A stretch of DNA of 64,000 bases from assembly GCF_003352185.1 (NCBI RefSeq), contig NZ_CP029608.1, positions 4,816,501 through 4,880,500 of the forward strand, written 5' to 3'. Positions 9,308 to 18,483 of the stretch are shown piece by piece. Both the position numbers and the translations under genes were made by a program. How positions within the stretch are numbered: the first letter of the stretch is position 1; every line of letters starts with the position of its first letter. The notes below the pieces were generated by a model. The model was given only the letters and a program-made list of their open reading frames with translations, was not told the origin of the DNA and made no database searches. The stretch comes from Pseudomonas kribbensis. GTDB taxonomy: Bacteria; Pseudomonadota; Gammaproteobacteria; Pseudomonadales; Pseudomonadaceae.

Positions 9308-10609
9308 TTACTTGGCAGCCTTGACGGCGGTGCCGAGTTTCTTCGCAGCATCGGCCGGGTCGGCTTTCGGGTCGTTGATGAAGTTAGTCACGACATCGAA
9401 GAACGCACCCTGTACGGCCAGCGTGGTCGCCATGTTGTGCGCCATGCTCGGCTGCAGGCCGCCGGTCTTGGCGTCTGCCAGGAAGTCCTTGGCAGCGGTC
9501 TGGGCGCAGGAGTCGAAACCGTACTTGCCCATGTCGGCGAGCATGTCGTTACGCACCGGGATCGAGCCCTTGTTGATGCTGAAGACTTTCTGGAAGTTTT
9601 CACCCAGCACGACTTTGGCGATGTCCTGCTGACCGGCCGCGGTACCCGCGTCCTTCTGCTTGAACACGGCCAGCGAGTCGATGTTGTAGGTGAACGCCTT
9701 GTCGGTGCCCGGGAAGGCTACGCACTCGTAATCCTTGCCGGCGACCTTCTTGGCGGCGGTCCATTCGGACTTGGCCCAGTCACCCATGATCTGCATGCCG
9801 GCCTTGCCGTTGATGACCTTGGCCGCTTCGAGGTTCCAGTCCTGGCCTTTGCCGTCGACGTCCATGTAGGTCGCGACTTTCTTCAGCTCGGTCAGGGCCT
9901 TGACCATTTCCGGACCGGTCAGGGCAGCGTTATCCAGGTCGACCAGGGCTTTCTTGTAACCATCAACGCCCATCACCGACAGCACGACCGCTTCGAACAC
10001 GGTGCTGTCCTGCCAAGGCTGACCGCCGTGGGCCAGTGGGATGAAGCCCGCAGCCTTCAGCTTGTCGCCGGCGGCGTAGAATTCTTCGAGGGTGGTCGGG
10101 GCTTTGGCGATACCGGCTTTCTTGAAGACTTCCGGGTTGATCCACAGCCAGTTCACACGGTGAATGTTCACCGGCACGGCCACGTAATCACCGTCGTACT
10201 TCACGGTATCGGAGACTTTCTTGTCGAGCAGGCTGTCCCACTTCTCAGACTTGGAAACGTCCTTCAGCACGTCAGTGTCGAGCAGACCGGTGGACGCCCA
10301 TTCCTGGATGTCCGGGCCTTTGATCTGGGCTACGCCCGGCGGGTTGCCGGCGACGGCACGGCTTTTCAACACGGTCATGGCAGTCGCACCGCCACCACCG
10401 GCGACAGCGCCGTCTTTCCAGGTGAAACCGTCTTTTTCCACTTGTGCCTTGAGCACATCGACGGCGGCTTTTTCGCCACCGGACGTCCACCAATGCACGA
10501 CTTCCACCGAACCTTTGGATTCGGCAGCGGAAACACTCAGGGGCAGCACAGCGAGCGGGAACAGGGAGGCGACAGAAATGACAGTAGCGAGGCGAGAAAT
10601 CGCATTCAT
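9308..10609 (-). CDS. gtsA: Periplasmic glucose-binding protein
   Basis: Solute-binding protein of 433 residues (SBP_bac_1, cluster B type), first gene of the gts operon. The signal peptide runs to VSA-AES near residue 29. The mature protein starts [21 protein letters not shown], typical of sugar-binding homologues. I start at the ATG giving [12 protein letters not shown], with AAGG about 10 bases upstream; an upstream in-frame extension is not preceded by a ribosome site. The leader contains AACAACAAGAAAGG, in which an Hfq/Crc-like motif merges with the ribosome site. Further upstream is a promoter motif shared with the neighbouring epimerase gene. Confidence 0.95.
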   Translation of the reverse strand: MNAISRLATVISVASLFPLAVLPLSVSAAESKGSVEVVHWWTSGGEKAAVDVLKAQVEKDGFTWKDGAVAGGGGATAMTVLKSRAVAGNPPGVAQIKGPDIQEWASTGLLDTDVLKDVSKSEKWDSLLDKKVSDTVKYDGDYVAVPVNIHRVNWLWINPEVFKKAGIAKAPTTLEEFYAAGDKLKAAGFIPLAHGGQPWQDSTVFEAVVLSVMGVDGYKKALVDLDNAALTGPEMVKALTELKKVATYMDVDGKGQDWNLEAAKVINGKAGMQIMGDWAKSEWTAAKKVAGKDYECVAFPGTDKAFTYNIDSLAVFKQKDAGTAAGQQDIAKVVLGENFQKVFSINKGSIPVRNDMLADMGKYGFDSCAQTAAKDFLADAKTGGLQPSMAHNMATTLAVQGAFFDVVTNFINDPKADPADAAKKLGTAVKAAK

Positions 10610-10619
10610 CTGAGATGTA

Positions 10620-10633
10620 CCTTTCTTGTTGTT
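10620..10633 (-). promoter_or_regulatory. Hfq/Crc-like motif at gtsA ribosome-binding site
   Basis: AACAACAAGAAAGG in gene orientation: a near-ideal AANAANAA run that ends in the AAGG Shine-Dalgarno sequence. Binding here would block ribosome access, the known mode of Crc/Hfq repression. Confidence 0.55.
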
Positions 10634-10666
10634 ATGCATGCAAGTCTGGTGCTTGCGCTGCACACG

Positions 10667-10722
10667 AGTTTAAACAGGACGTTTCCCCTCGCAGGTAACG
10701 AAGGGACGCGCAAATGTCACCG
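10667..10722 (-). promoter_or_regulatory. gtsA promoter with tripartite motif shared with epimerase gene
   Basis: In gene orientation: CGGTGACA, nine bases, CCCTTCGTTAC, eighteen bases, TGTTTAAACT. The last block contains a plausible -10 (TAAACT). No good -35 is present, which suggests an activator bound at the upstream blocks. The GTGACA and GTTAC cores are 21 bp apart, i.e. on the same DNA face. The identical arrangement occurs at 12020-12075. The likely activator is the adjacent GltR (inference). Confidence 0.6.
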
Positions 10723-10727
10723 CATGG

Positions 10728-11987
10728 TTACACAGGAACGGGCCGGGACAACTGTGCCAGCGCAGTCGCCATGCTCGGCGCCAGCGGCAGACGCGGAATC
10801 AGCACCGACTGCCAGGCGTGATACAGATCCGGTTTACCCGCCCAGATATCGGCACTTGGACGGTTCTGCGGATCGAGTTCGTGATGCCAGCTGCCGTCGC
10901 AGCGGTCGATGAAATTCGCTTCGCAGAATTCCCAGAATAGCCGGTACCAGGATTCGTACTGCGCATCGCCGGTGCGTTTGAGCAGGGCACTGGCGGCGGC
11001 GCTGGCTTCGGCGTGGGTCCAGTGCAGGCGATGGCGCACCACGGCCTTGTTGTCCCAGTCGAGGGTGTAGACGATGCCCGGGGCGCCATCGACGTCCCAG
11101 CCATGCCGGCAGTTGTTCTCGAACAGCTTTTGCGCATCGGTGGCCAGCCAGCCCGGCGTGAGCATGCCGGCCTGGACCCGCGCCGCTTCGAGGTGCAGCA
11201 ACAGCCGCGCCCACTCGAAACCGTGGCCCGGCGTGGTGCCGTACGGGCGGAAACCGTCAGCGGGATTGTCTTGGTTGTATTCGCGCAGCGGCTGCCAGTT
11301 TCGGTCGAAATGCTCGATTACCAGATAATCGTTGGCAGCGGCGTGACCGTGGATCACCCGCTCGACGATGCGCTGCGCACGCACCAGCCAGCGCGGGTCT
11401 TCGGTGACATCGGCCAGCGCGAGAAACGCTTCGGTGGCGTGCATGTTGCTGTTGGCGCCGCGATAGGCTTCTTCTTCACGCCAGTCACGGTTGAAGAATT
11501 CGCGCACGGCGCCCTCTTCTTCGCTCCAGAAATACGTGTCGATGATGTCGATGGCGTCATCCAGCAACGCCTGCGCGCCGGGGCGCTGGGCGACCACGGC
11601 GGAACTGGCCGCGAGGGCCACGAAAGCATGCAGATAGGCGTTCTTGCCGGTGTTGCCGTCGCGGTGTTCGGCGACGGCAAACCAGCCGCCATGCAGCGCA
11701 TCGCGCAACGGGCCGCGCAACGCCTGGATGCCGTGATCGACCAGCTCGGCGAATCCCGGCAGGCCCTGAATGTGGGCCATGGCGAAGCTGTGGGTCATGC
11801 GGGCGGTGTTCATGGTTTCGGCTTGCGCGCCGACCTGGAGCTGGCCGCGCTCATCAAGATTGCCGAAACCTTCGGGCAATCGCGAAGCCTTGGCAAATGC
11901 CAGCAGGCGCAGGCCTTCATCGGCGAGCCATTGCTGGTGGGCAGGGGCGTTCAGCCAACTGCTGAAGCCCGGATTGAAGTGATCCAT
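10728..11987 (-). CDS. AGE-family epimerase/isomerase (mannose isomerase-like)
   Basis: A 419-residue (alpha/alpha)6-barrel protein of the N-acylglucosamine 2-epimerase family. Family segments include RMTHSFAMAH, GGWFAV, YLHAFVALAASSAV, NSNMHATEAFLAL and GHGFEWARLLLHL, with the conserved histidines of the active site. Relatives include D-mannose isomerase and YihS-like aldose-ketose isomerases, so interconversion of mannose, fructose or glucose is plausible; the exact substrate is not decidable here. It lies between gtrS and gtsA on the same strand with its own promoter carrying the same motif as gtsA, which suggests co-induction by the sugar. An AACAACAAAAAAGG run overlaps its ribosome site. 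Confidence 0.88.
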   Translation of the reverse strand: MDHFNPGFSSWLNAPAHQQWLADEGLRLLAFAKASRLPEGFGNLDERGQLQVGAQAETMNTARMTHSFAMAHIQGLPGFAELVDHGIQALRGPLRDALHGGWFAVAEHRDGNTGKNAYLHAFVALAASSAVVAQRPGAQALLDDAIDIIDTYFWSEEEGAVREFFNRDWREEEAYRGANSNMHATEAFLALADVTEDPRWLVRAQRIVERVIHGHAAANDYLVIEHFDRNWQPLREYNQDNPADGFRPYGTTPGHGFEWARLLLHLEAARVQAGMLTPGWLATDAQKLFENNCRHGWDVDGAPGIVYTLDWDNKAVVRHRLHWTHAEASAAASALLKRTGDAQYESWYRLFWEFCEANFIDRCDGSWHHELDPQNRPSADIWAGKPDLYHAWQSVLIPRLPLAPSMATALAQLSRPVPV

Positions 11988-11993
11988 GGAAGG

Positions 11994-12007
11994 CCTTTTT
12001 TGTTGTT
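11994..12007 (-). promoter_or_regulatory. Hfq/Crc-like motif at epimerase ribosome-binding site
   Basis: AACAACAAAAAAGG in gene orientation, ending in the AAGG ribosome site of the AGE-family gene, like the arrangement at gtsA. Confidence 0.5.
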
Positions 12008-12019
12008 ATGACTGCGGGC

Positions 12020-12075
12020 AGTCTAAACAACGGGCCGGTGTTGGCTTGTAACGAAGGGGGCAGGTTTTGTCACCG
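12020..12075 (-). promoter_or_regulatory. Epimerase promoter with the tripartite motif of gtsA
   Basis: In gene orientation CGGTGACA, nine bases, CCCTTCGTTAC, eighteen bases, TGTTTAGACT. All blocks and spacings equal those of the gtsA promoter except one base in the -10-like block, while the spacer sequences differ. This points to a conserved regulator site plus -10 element. Confidence 0.6.
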
Positions 12076-12091
12076 GCCGGTGACATTCAGA

Positions 12092-13561
12092 TCAATCCGC
12101 CGAACGCGGCAATTGCAGGGTCACGCGCAATCCACCCTCACGCAGATTCTGCAACGTCACTTCCCCCCCGTGACTATGGGCAATATTGCGGGCAATCCCC
12201 AATCCAAGCCCATACCCCTGCTGCTGCCCCGCCAACCGAAAGTGCGGTTCGAACACCTGCTCCAGCCGCTGTTCCGGCACACCCGGCCCTTCATCGTCGA
12301 CATGCAGCACGAACGCACTCTCGTCATCATCGATATGCAGATGAGCGTTCTGCCCGTACTTCAACGCATTGTCGATCAGGTTGCCGATGCAGCGCTTCAA
12401 CGCCAATGGCTTGCCCGGATACGCCGCCAGCGCCCGTCCCTGCTGGGTCACGCGGCCATTGCCGTTGGGCGCCAGATACGGCTCCACCAGACAGTCGAGC
12501 ACATGGTTCAGATCCACCGGCTCGATGTTTTCGTGGATGTCGGTGTCTTTGACGCATTGCAGCGCGCCTTTGACCAGCAGCTCCAGCTCATCCAGATCAC
12601 GGCCGAACTTGGTTTGCAGTTGTTCGTCTTCCAGCAGTTCGACCCGCAGTCGCAGGCGGGTGATCGGCGTGCGCAGGTCATGGGAAATCGCGCTGAACAA
12701 CTGACTGCGCTCGGTCAGGTAACGGCTGATGCGCTCGCGCATGGTGTTGAAGGCGCGGCCCACTTCCACCACTTCGCTGCCGCCGCCCTCGGCCACCGGC
12801 TCGACGTCGGCACCCAGCGACAAGTCCCGCGCCGCTCGCGCCAGACGCTTGAGTGGCCGGCTCTGCCAGTGCACCAGCAGACCGATGAACAGCAACAGGA
12901 AACCGCTGGTGAAGACGATGAACCAAACCTGCTGGGTCGGCAGGCCCTGCTCTTCAAGACTGGTGTAGGGCTCGGGCAACAGCGAGGCGATGTACAGCCA
13001 TTCACCGGGTGCCAACTGGATCTGGGTCACCAGCACCGGCGGATTCACCGGTTCCAGGGTCAGCGCGTAGTGCGCCCAGGAGCGTGGCAGCTCGTCGAGT
13101 TTCAACCCGGCGTTGAAGATCCGCAGGTCATCGGGGCTGACGAAGGTCACCAGAATGTCGGTGTCCTGACCCAGAGATTGACGCAGTACTTCATCCACGG
13201 CTTGAAGCACCGCTGCCTTGCGCGGTGTAACCGGCAACACTTCCATGCCCAGCGGTTTGTCGTTCAGCGTTACCACAAATCGGGTGCCGCCCATGCTGCG
13301 CAACTGATCGAGCACCAACGGTCGGTAAGCCACCGGCAACGAGCGGAAATAGCTGACGCTGGCGGTCATCGAATGGGCGAGGCTGCGGGCGCTGGTGACC
13401 AGGCCTTCGAGCTGGGTCGCGCGCAGTTGGGAAACCCAGATCACGCTGGACAGCGTCTGGGCGAACAACACCGCGAGCAACGTCAGCAGCAGCATCCGCC
13501 CAAGCAGCGAACGCGGCATCGGCACTTTGCGCGCGGTGTTGCGCAGGAACTCAGTGACCAT
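12092..13561 (-). CDS. gtrS: Sensor histidine kinase of the glucose two-component system
   Basis: Inner-membrane kinase of 489 residues, partner of GltR. After MVTEFLRNTARKVPMPRS there is a first membrane segment (~22-42), a periplasmic sensor part to ~290, a second segment (VWFIVFTSGFLLLFIGLLVH), HAMP, and the HisKA motif AISHDLRTPITRLRLR with the phosphorylated histidine. The ATPase domain shows NLIDNALKYG, DDEGPGVP and GYGLGLGIA. The ATG at 13559-13561 overlaps the gltR stop by 11 bp, so the pair is translationally coupled. GtrS of pseudomonads responds to 2-ketogluconate and related metabolites; that ligand is taken from family knowledge. The alternative name gltS is also used. Confidence 0.92.
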   Translation of the reverse strand: MVTEFLRNTARKVPMPRSLLGRMLLLTLLAVLFAQTLSSVIWVSQLRATQLEGLVTSARSLAHSMTASVSYFRSLPVAYRPLVLDQLRSMGGTRFVVTLNDKPLGMEVLPVTPRKAAVLQAVDEVLRQSLGQDTDILVTFVSPDDLRIFNAGLKLDELPRSWAHYALTLEPVNPPVLVTQIQLAPGEWLYIASLLPEPYTSLEEQGLPTQQVWFIVFTSGFLLLFIGLLVHWQSRPLKRLARAARDLSLGADVEPVAEGGGSEVVEVGRAFNTMRERISRYLTERSQLFSAISHDLRTPITRLRLRVELLEDEQLQTKFGRDLDELELLVKGALQCVKDTDIHENIEPVDLNHVLDCLVEPYLAPNGNGRVTQQGRALAAYPGKPLALKRCIGNLIDNALKYGQNAHLHIDDDESAFVLHVDDEGPGVPEQRLEQVFEPHFRLAGQQQGYGLGLGIARNIAHSHGGEVTLQNLREGGLRVTLQLPRSAD

Positions 13562-14282
13562 TGCCGGCAACCACATTGGCTGCCAGTTGGTAGCCGCTAC
13601 CACGCACGGTACGGATCAGCCGTGGCGGTTTTTCGGTGTCGCGCAGACGCTGGCGCAAGCGGCTGACCGCCATGTCGACGATACGATCGAGGGGCATCAG
13701 ATCGCGGCCACGGGTGGCATTGCCGATGGTGTCGCGGTCGAGGATTTCCTGGGGGTGATCAAGGAACAGCTTGAGCAGGGCGAAGTCGGCGCCGGACAGA
13801 ATCACTTCCTCGCCGTCGGTGTGAAACAGCCGATGGCTGACCATGTCCAGCCGCCACTCATCGAACGCCAGCACCTCGCTGCCACTGCGTTCCTGACCGA
13901 ACTGGGCACGGCGCAACAGGGCTTTGATTCGCGCTTGCAACTCACGGGGGCTAAAAGGTTTGCCGAGGTAGTCGTCGGCGCCCAGCTCCAGACCGATCAC
14001 CCGATCGGCCTCGTCGGAACTGGCGGTGAGCATGATGATCGGCACCTGAGCCTGACGCGGATGCTGGCGCACCCAGCGGCACAGGCTGAAGCCGTCTTCA
14101 TCGGGCAGCATCACATCAAGGATCACCAGATCGCTCGGCGCCTCGTTCAGCGCCTGGCGGAAACTGGCGCCGTCGGCCGTGGCCCGTACCTGAAAACCCG
14201 CGCGGGTCAGGTAGGTTTCCAGCAACTCGCGTATCTCCTGGTCGTCATCGACCAACAAAATCGACTTGTTGACTGAACTCAC
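13551..14282 (-). CDS. gltR: OmpR-family response regulator GltR
   Basis: DNA-binding response regulator of 243 residues controlling glucose uptake genes. The receiver domain (~5-120) has the DDD acidic pocket at ~12-14, phospho-acceptor Asp56 in LVILDVMLPDEDG and the conserved lysine in LGKPFSP. The winged-helix domain (~145-240) contains RTVRGSGYQL. I prefer the GTG start (SSVNKSILLVDDD) because AAGGA lies 10 bases before it; a longer frame reading upstream has no ribosome site and would add unrelated residues. AACAACAAGGATG overlaps that site, an Hfq/Crc-like motif. It is transcribed with gtrS, opposite no gene, downstream of glk. Confidence 0.93.
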   Translation of the reverse strand: MSSVNKSILLVDDDQEIRELLETYLTRAGFQVRATADGASFRQALNEAPSDLVILDVMLPDEDGFSLCRWVRQHPRQAQVPIIMLTASSDEADRVIGLELGADDYLGKPFSPRELQARIKALLRRAQFGQERSGSEVLAFDEWRLDMVSHRLFHTDGEEVILSGADFALLKLFLDHPQEILDRDTIGNATRGRDLMPLDRIVDMAVSRLRQRLRDTEKPPRLIRTVRGSGYQLAANVVAGNGH

Positions 14283-14290
14283 TTCGAAGG

Positions 14291-14303
14291 CATCCTTGTT
14301 GTT
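14291..14303 (-). promoter_or_regulatory. Hfq/Crc-like motif at gltR ribosome-binding site
   Basis: AACAACAAGGATG in gene orientation, combining two AAN repeats with the AAGGA Shine-Dalgarno sequence used by the GTG start. It also supports that start choice. Confidence 0.45.
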
Positions 14304-14337
14304 GGAATTGGGCGGATTATGCCTGATGTGCCGAGGG

Positions 14338-14358
14338 TTCCCACGCTCGGCGTGGGAA
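14338..14358. repeat. REP-like 9-bp palindrome after glk
   Basis: TTCCCACGC, three-base loop, GCGTGGGAA. This CCACGC-type hairpin is common between Pseudomonas genes. It sits just past the glk stop and may help end the edd-glk message; it lacks a T tract. Confidence 0.55.
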
Positions 14359-14361
14359 TGT

Positions 14362-15318
14362 TCATTTACCGGATTGTTCGAGCGCGACTCCTGCACCGAC
14401 CAGACCCGAGTAAGGCGCCGTCACCAGCCATACCGGAATCCCCTTGAAGTAATCACTCATGCAGCCCTTATCGGCGAAGCTGCGGGCGAAACCGCTTTCG
14501 AGGAAGAAATCGGCAAAGCGCGGAATCACGCCACCCACGATGTACACCCCACCACGACCGCCAGTGGTCAGCACATTGTTGCCGGCCACACGACCGAGCC
14601 AGCAGCAGAACTGCTCCAGCACTTCCAGGGCAATCGGGTCACCGGCGAGGCCGGCTGCGGTGATCGCTTCCGGCGTGTCGAGTTTGGGTTCGTGGCCATC
14701 CACCGCGCAGATCGCCCGGTACACCCGAGGCAAGCCGCCGCCACTCAACGCGGTCTCGGCACTGACGTGGCCGATTTCGTTGTGGATGTGTTGCCAGAGC
14801 TGGGTTTCACGCGGGCTGCTCAGCGGCAGATCGACGTGACCGCCCTCCCCCGGCAGCGCGGCAAACCGGCCTTCGCCCAGATCGAGCAAGGTGCCGACGC
14901 CCAGGCCGGTGCCCGGACCGATCACCACTGCCGGACGCAATGGCTCCGGCGTGCCTTCGCAGACCACGCGGAATTCGCCGGGCTGCAAACGGGTCATGCC
15001 CAGCGCCATCGCGGAGAAGTCGTTGACCAGCAGCAACTGCTCGACCTGCAACGCCTGGCAGAACGCCTTGCGGCTCAGGCGCCAGTGGTTGTTGGTGAAC
15101 TTGAATTCGTCGCCGCTGACAGGACCTGCCACCGACAGGCACACCGAACCGATGGCGCCCGGCGCCAGGCCGAGCCCGCTCAGATAGAGGCTGATCGCCT
15201 CTTCCGGGCTGGCATGGTCGGCCGTGGCCAGCACCTGCACCGATTCGAGCTGCTGATCTTTCCACAACGCGAATCGCGCGTTGGTGCCTCCGATGTCACC
15301 GACCAAAGCCAGTTTCAA
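14362..15318 (-). CDS. glk: Glucokinase
   Basis: Phosphorylates glucose with ATP in the cytosol; 318 residues, the normal length of the GlkA family. The N-terminal phosphate loop is [14 protein letters not shown], and the [11 protein letters not shown] segment forms the second nucleotide contact. The ATG overlaps the edd stop by 4 bp, so translation is coupled with edd. It lies between edd and gltR/gtrS as in P. putida and supplies glucose-6-phosphate to Zwf. Confidence 0.95.
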   Translation of the reverse strand: MKLALVGDIGGTNARFALWKDQQLESVQVLATADHASPEEAISLYLSGLGLAPGAIGSVCLSVAGPVSGDEFKFTNNHWRLSRKAFCQALQVEQLLLVNDFSAMALGMTRLQPGEFRVVCEGTPEPLRPAVVIGPGTGLGVGTLLDLGEGRFAALPGEGGHVDLPLSSPRETQLWQHIHNEIGHVSAETALSGGGLPRVYRAICAVDGHEPKLDTPEAITAAGLAGDPIALEVLEQFCCWLGRVAGNNVLTTGGRGGVYIVGGVIPRFADFFLESGFARSFADKGCMSDYFKGIPVWLVTAPYSGLVGAGVALEQSGK

Positions 15319-17141
15319 TTAAGCGTCTCCAGGGCAGAAGTGAAGGCGCTGGCGCCCTGCTCTGCCGAGCTGAAGGCCAAACGCATGAAGCCAAACAGTT
15401 CGCGGCCGCTGCCGATGTTGTTGCCCAACAGGCCTTTGGCGGGTTCGCGCGCTGCGAATTCGGCGGCGTCCACCTTGAGTTCCAGGGTGCCTTTGACGCC
15501 ATCGACGCGGATGATATCGCCCTCTTGCACGCGAGCCAAAGCGCCGCCGACATAAGCTTCGGGGCTGACGTGGATCGCCGCCGGGATTTTCCCCGAGGCG
15601 CCGGACATGCGCCCGTCAGTCACCAGCGCGACCTTGAAGCCGCGATCCTGCAGCACACCGAGGAACGGCGTCATCTTGTGCAGTTCCGGCATGCCATTGG
15701 AACGCGGGCCCTGGAAGCGCATCACCGCGACGAAATCCTTCTCCAGCAAACCGGCCTTGAAAGCGTCGGCCAGATCCTGTTGATCCTGGAACACCATGGC
15801 CGGTGCTTCGACGATCTGGTTTTCCAGCGCCACGGCGGACACCTTCATCACGCCGCGACCGAGGTTGCCTTCCATCACCCGCAAGCCGCCCTCTGCCGAG
15901 AACGCACGGGCCACCGGACGCAGGATGTTTTCGTCGAGGCTCTCGGTCGGGCCTTCGCGCCACACCAGTTTGCCGTTATCGAGGAATGGTTCCTTGGTGT
16001 ACTGGCTCAAACCGTGGCCGAGCACGGTGTTGACGTCTTCGTGCAGCAGGCCGGCTTCCAGCAGTTCGCGGATCAGGAACGACATGCCGCCCGCCGCCTG
16101 GAAGTGGTTGATGTCGGCCTTGCCGTTCGGATAGACATGGCTCAGGGTCGGCACGACTTCGGAGAGGTCGGCCATGTCCTGCCAGGTCAGTTGAATGCCC
16201 GCCGCCATGGCGATGGCCGGCATGTGCAGGGTGTGGTTGGTCGAGCCGCCGGTGGCGTGCAACGCGACGATCGAGTTGACCAGCGCCTTCTCGTCGACGA
16301 TTTCGCCGATCGGCAGGAAGTTGCCGTTCTGTTTGGTCAGGCGCGTGACCTGATGCGCGGCTTCGCGGGTCAGGGCCTCGCGCAGCGGCGTGTTCGGGTT
16401 GACGAAAGAAGCGCCCGGCAAGTGCAGGCCCATGACTTCCATCAGCAACTGGTTGGTGTTGGCGGTGCCGTAGAAGGTGCAGGTGCCCGGACTGTGGTAG
16501 GACTTCATTTCCGATTCCAGCAGCTCTTCGCGGGTCGCCTTGCCTTCGGCGTACTTCTGCCGCACGTCGGCTTTTTCCTTGTTGGAAATCCCCGAGACCA
16601 TCGGCCCGCCCGGCACGAAGATCGTCGGCAGGTGACCGAAACGCAGCGAGCCCATCATCAGCCCCGGCACGATCTTGTCGCAGATGCCGAGCATCAGCGC
16701 GCCGTCGAACATGTTGTGGGACAGCGCCACCGCCGTGGACATCGCGATCACCTCGCGGCTCGGCAGGCTCAGCTCCATGCCCGGCTCGCCCTGGGTCACG
16801 CCGTCGCACATGGCAGGCGTGCCGCCGGCGAACTGGCCGACCGAGCCGATTTCGCGCAGGGCGTTCTTGATCTGCTCCGGGAAGACTTCGTACGGCTGGT
16901 GCGCCGAAAGCATGTCGTTATAAGACGAAACAATGGCGATGTTCGCCGAGTTCATCATCCGCAGGCTGTGCTTGTCTTCGCTGCCACACCCGGCCACGCC
17001 ATGGGCGAAGTTGGCGCATTGCAGCTTGCCGCGCATCGGCCCGTCGGTTGCGGCGCCGCGAATGAGTGCAAGGTAAGCCTGACGCGTGGCGCGGCTGCGG
17101 GCGATAAGCCGTTCGGTGACCTCAAGAACGCGGGGATGCAT
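15315..17141 (-). CDS. edd: 6-phosphogluconate dehydratase
   Basis: Dehydrates 6-phosphogluconate to KDPG; a 608-residue member of the IlvD/Edd family with an iron-sulphur cluster. Marks visible are [41 protein letters not shown] and the C-terminal [22 protein letters not shown] split across the active site. It is divergent from gap, with two perfect HexR-type sites between them, and is followed by glk with a 4-bp overlap. It is therefore induced when KDPG relieves HexR. Confidence 0.97.
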   Translation of the reverse strand: MHPRVLEVTERLIARSRATRQAYLALIRGAATDGPMRGKLQCANFAHGVAGCGSEDKHSLRMMNSANIAIVSSYNDMLSAHQPYEVFPEQIKNALREIGSVGQFAGGTPAMCDGVTQGEPGMELSLPSREVIAMSTAVALSHNMFDGALMLGICDKIVPGLMMGSLRFGHLPTIFVPGGPMVSGISNKEKADVRQKYAEGKATREELLESEMKSYHSPGTCTFYGTANTNQLLMEVMGLHLPGASFVNPNTPLREALTREAAHQVTRLTKQNGNFLPIGEIVDEKALVNSIVALHATGGSTNHTLHMPAIAMAAGIQLTWQDMADLSEVVPTLSHVYPNGKADINHFQAAGGMSFLIRELLEAGLLHEDVNTVLGHGLSQYTKEPFLDNGKLVWREGPTESLDENILRPVARAFSAEGGLRVMEGNLGRGVMKVSAVALENQIVEAPAMVFQDQQDLADAFKAGLLEKDFVAVMRFQGPRSNGMPELHKMTPFLGVLQDRGFKVALVTDGRMSGASGKIPAAIHVSPEAYVGGALARVQEGDIIRVDGVKGTLELKVDAAEFAAREPAKGLLGNNIGSGRELFGFMRLAFSSAEQGASAFTSALETLN

Positions 17142-17262
17142 GTGTAGAACTCCAGGCTAACGGATGTGGCGACCTGATTGTCTATGCTGACCAAAGCGCC
17201 CGCACGCATGGGATGACGGGCGGTTTCCTTGACCATTCGGACCAGTTGATTCAGGTCACTCG

Positions 17263-17277
17263 TTGTAGATAAAACAA
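17263..17277. promoter_or_regulatory. HexR operator, edd side of the edd/gap region
   Basis: TTGTAGATAAAACAA is a perfect TTGT-N7-ACAA palindrome, the reported Pseudomonas HexR recognition pattern. It lies about 120 bp upstream of edd and 86 bp upstream of gap. Confidence 0.75.
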
Positions 17278-17324
17278 AATATTGCCACTAAAAAGGCTTG
17301 TTTTCTATTTTTATGCGAATAATC

Positions 17325-17339
17325 TTGTAATTCCAACAA
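17325..17339. promoter_or_regulatory. Second HexR operator, gap side
   Basis: TTGTAATTCCAACAA is a second perfect TTGT-N7-ACAA palindrome, 62 bp from the first and 23 bp before the gap start codon. It overlaps an A-rich AACAACAAAA run (17335-17344) that resembles an Hfq/Crc motif. Confidence 0.65.
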
Positions 17340-17362
17340 CAAAACGACGGCGGCGCTGTTCA

Positions 17363-18364
17363 ATGACTCTTCGAATCGCAATCAATGGTTTTGGCCGCAT
17401 CGGCCGTAATGTCCTGCGCGCACTGTATACCCAAGGCTATCGACAGGATTTGCAGATCGTCGCCATCAACGATCTGGGCGACAGCGCGATCAATGCGCAC
17501 TTGCTCAAATACGATACCGTTCACGGCACGTTCGATGCTGAAGTTGCGCACGACAACGAGAGTCTGACCGTCAACGGTGACCGTATTTCGGTCAGCGCCA
17601 TCCGCAACCCGGCCGAGCTGCCCTGGGCGGCGGAAAAGATTGATGTGGTGTTCGAATGCACCGGTCTGTTCACCGACCGGGCCAAAGCCGCCGCGCATAT
17701 TACTGCCGGTGCGCGCAAAGTCATCATCTCGGCCCCGGCCAAGGGTGCCGACGCCACTGTCGTCTATGGCGTGAACCACGACATCCTGCGCCAGTCGCAC
17801 CAGATCATTTCCAACGCCTCGTGCACCACCAACTGCCTGGCCCCGGTGGCCCAGGTGCTGCACCGCGAATTGGGCATCGAAAGCGGTCTGATGACCACGA
17901 TTCACGCCTACACCAACGACCAGAACCTGACCGACGTTTATCACACCGATCCGTACCGCGCCCGTTCCGCCACACAGAACATGATCCCGAGCAAGACCGG
18001 CGCTGCCGAAGCCGTGGGCCTGGTGTTGCCGGAACTGGCAGGCAAGCTGACCGGCATGGCCGTGCGCGTACCGGTGATCAATGTGTCGCTGGTTGACCTG
18101 ACCGTGCAGCTGAAGCGCGAAGCCTCGGCCGATGAAGTGAACGCGCTGATGAAAGCCGCGAGCCAGCATTCGAAAATCCTCGGCTACAACACCCTGCCGC
18201 TGGTATCGAGCGACTTCAACCACAACCCGCTGTCGTCGATCTTCGACGCCAACCACACCAAATCCAGCGGCAAACTGCTGAAAGTGCTGGCCTGGTACGA
18301 CAACGAGTGGGGCTTCTCCAACCGCATGCTCGATAACTGCCTGGCGCTGTGCAACGCGGAATAA
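17363..18364 (+). CDS. gap: Glyceraldehyde-3-phosphate dehydrogenase (type I)
   Basis: A 333-residue GAPDH that oxidises glyceraldehyde-3-phosphate made by Eda. The NAD-binding motif is [15 protein letters not shown], and the catalytic cysteine sits in [27 protein letters not shown] and the C-terminal [12 protein letters not shown] are standard. I start at the ATG giving [11 protein letters not shown], which fits the family; upstream in-frame codons run through the HexR operator and are not coding. The gene is divergent from edd and equals gap-1 of P. putida. In E. coli nomenclature it is gapA-like. Confidence 0.96.
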   Translation: MTLRIAINGFGRIGRNVLRALYTQGYRQDLQIVAINDLGDSAINAHLLKYDTVHGTFDAEVAHDNESLTVNGDRISVSAIRNPAELPWAAEKIDVVFECTGLFTDRAKAAAHITAGARKVIISAPAKGADATVVYGVNHDILRQSHQIISNASCTTNCLAPVAQVLHRELGIESGLMTTIHAYTNDQNLTDVYHTDPYRARSATQNMIPSKTGAAEAVGLVLPELAGKLTGMAVRVPVINVSLVDLTVQLKREASADEVNALMKAASQHSKILGYNTLPLVSSDFNHNPLSSIFDANHTKSSGKLLKVLAWYDNEWGFSNRMLDNCLALCNAE

Positions 18365-18377
18365 AACCGCTGCCGCC

Positions 18378-18419
18378 GATTTGTCAGCGGGTAATGGCTT
18401 TACCAACCTTTGACAAATC
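18378..18419. repeat. Nested inverted repeat after gap
   Basis: GATTTGTCA (18378-18386) pairs perfectly with TGACAAATC (18411-18419), enclosing a second small hairpin GGTAA/TTACC. It lies between the gap stop and the promoter of the sigma gene; a factor-independent terminator is possible but there is no T tract. Confidence 0.4.
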
Positions 18420-18424
18420 AACAC

Positions 18425-18455
18425 TTGACCACTCGGGCGGATGATAAGCATTATC
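18425..18455 (+). promoter_or_regulatory. Fur box over the sigma-factor gene promoter
   Basis: The 19 bases at 18437-18455 match the Fur consensus at 15 positions by my count (core ATGATAAGCATTATC). They overlap a candidate -10 (CATTAT, 18449-18454) that lies 18 bp from TTGACC at 18425-18430. This is the expected arrangement for an iron-repressed ECF sigma gene. Confidence 0.7.
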
Positions 18456-18483
18456 ATTCGCTCGAAATGGATCAGGTCCTCCC

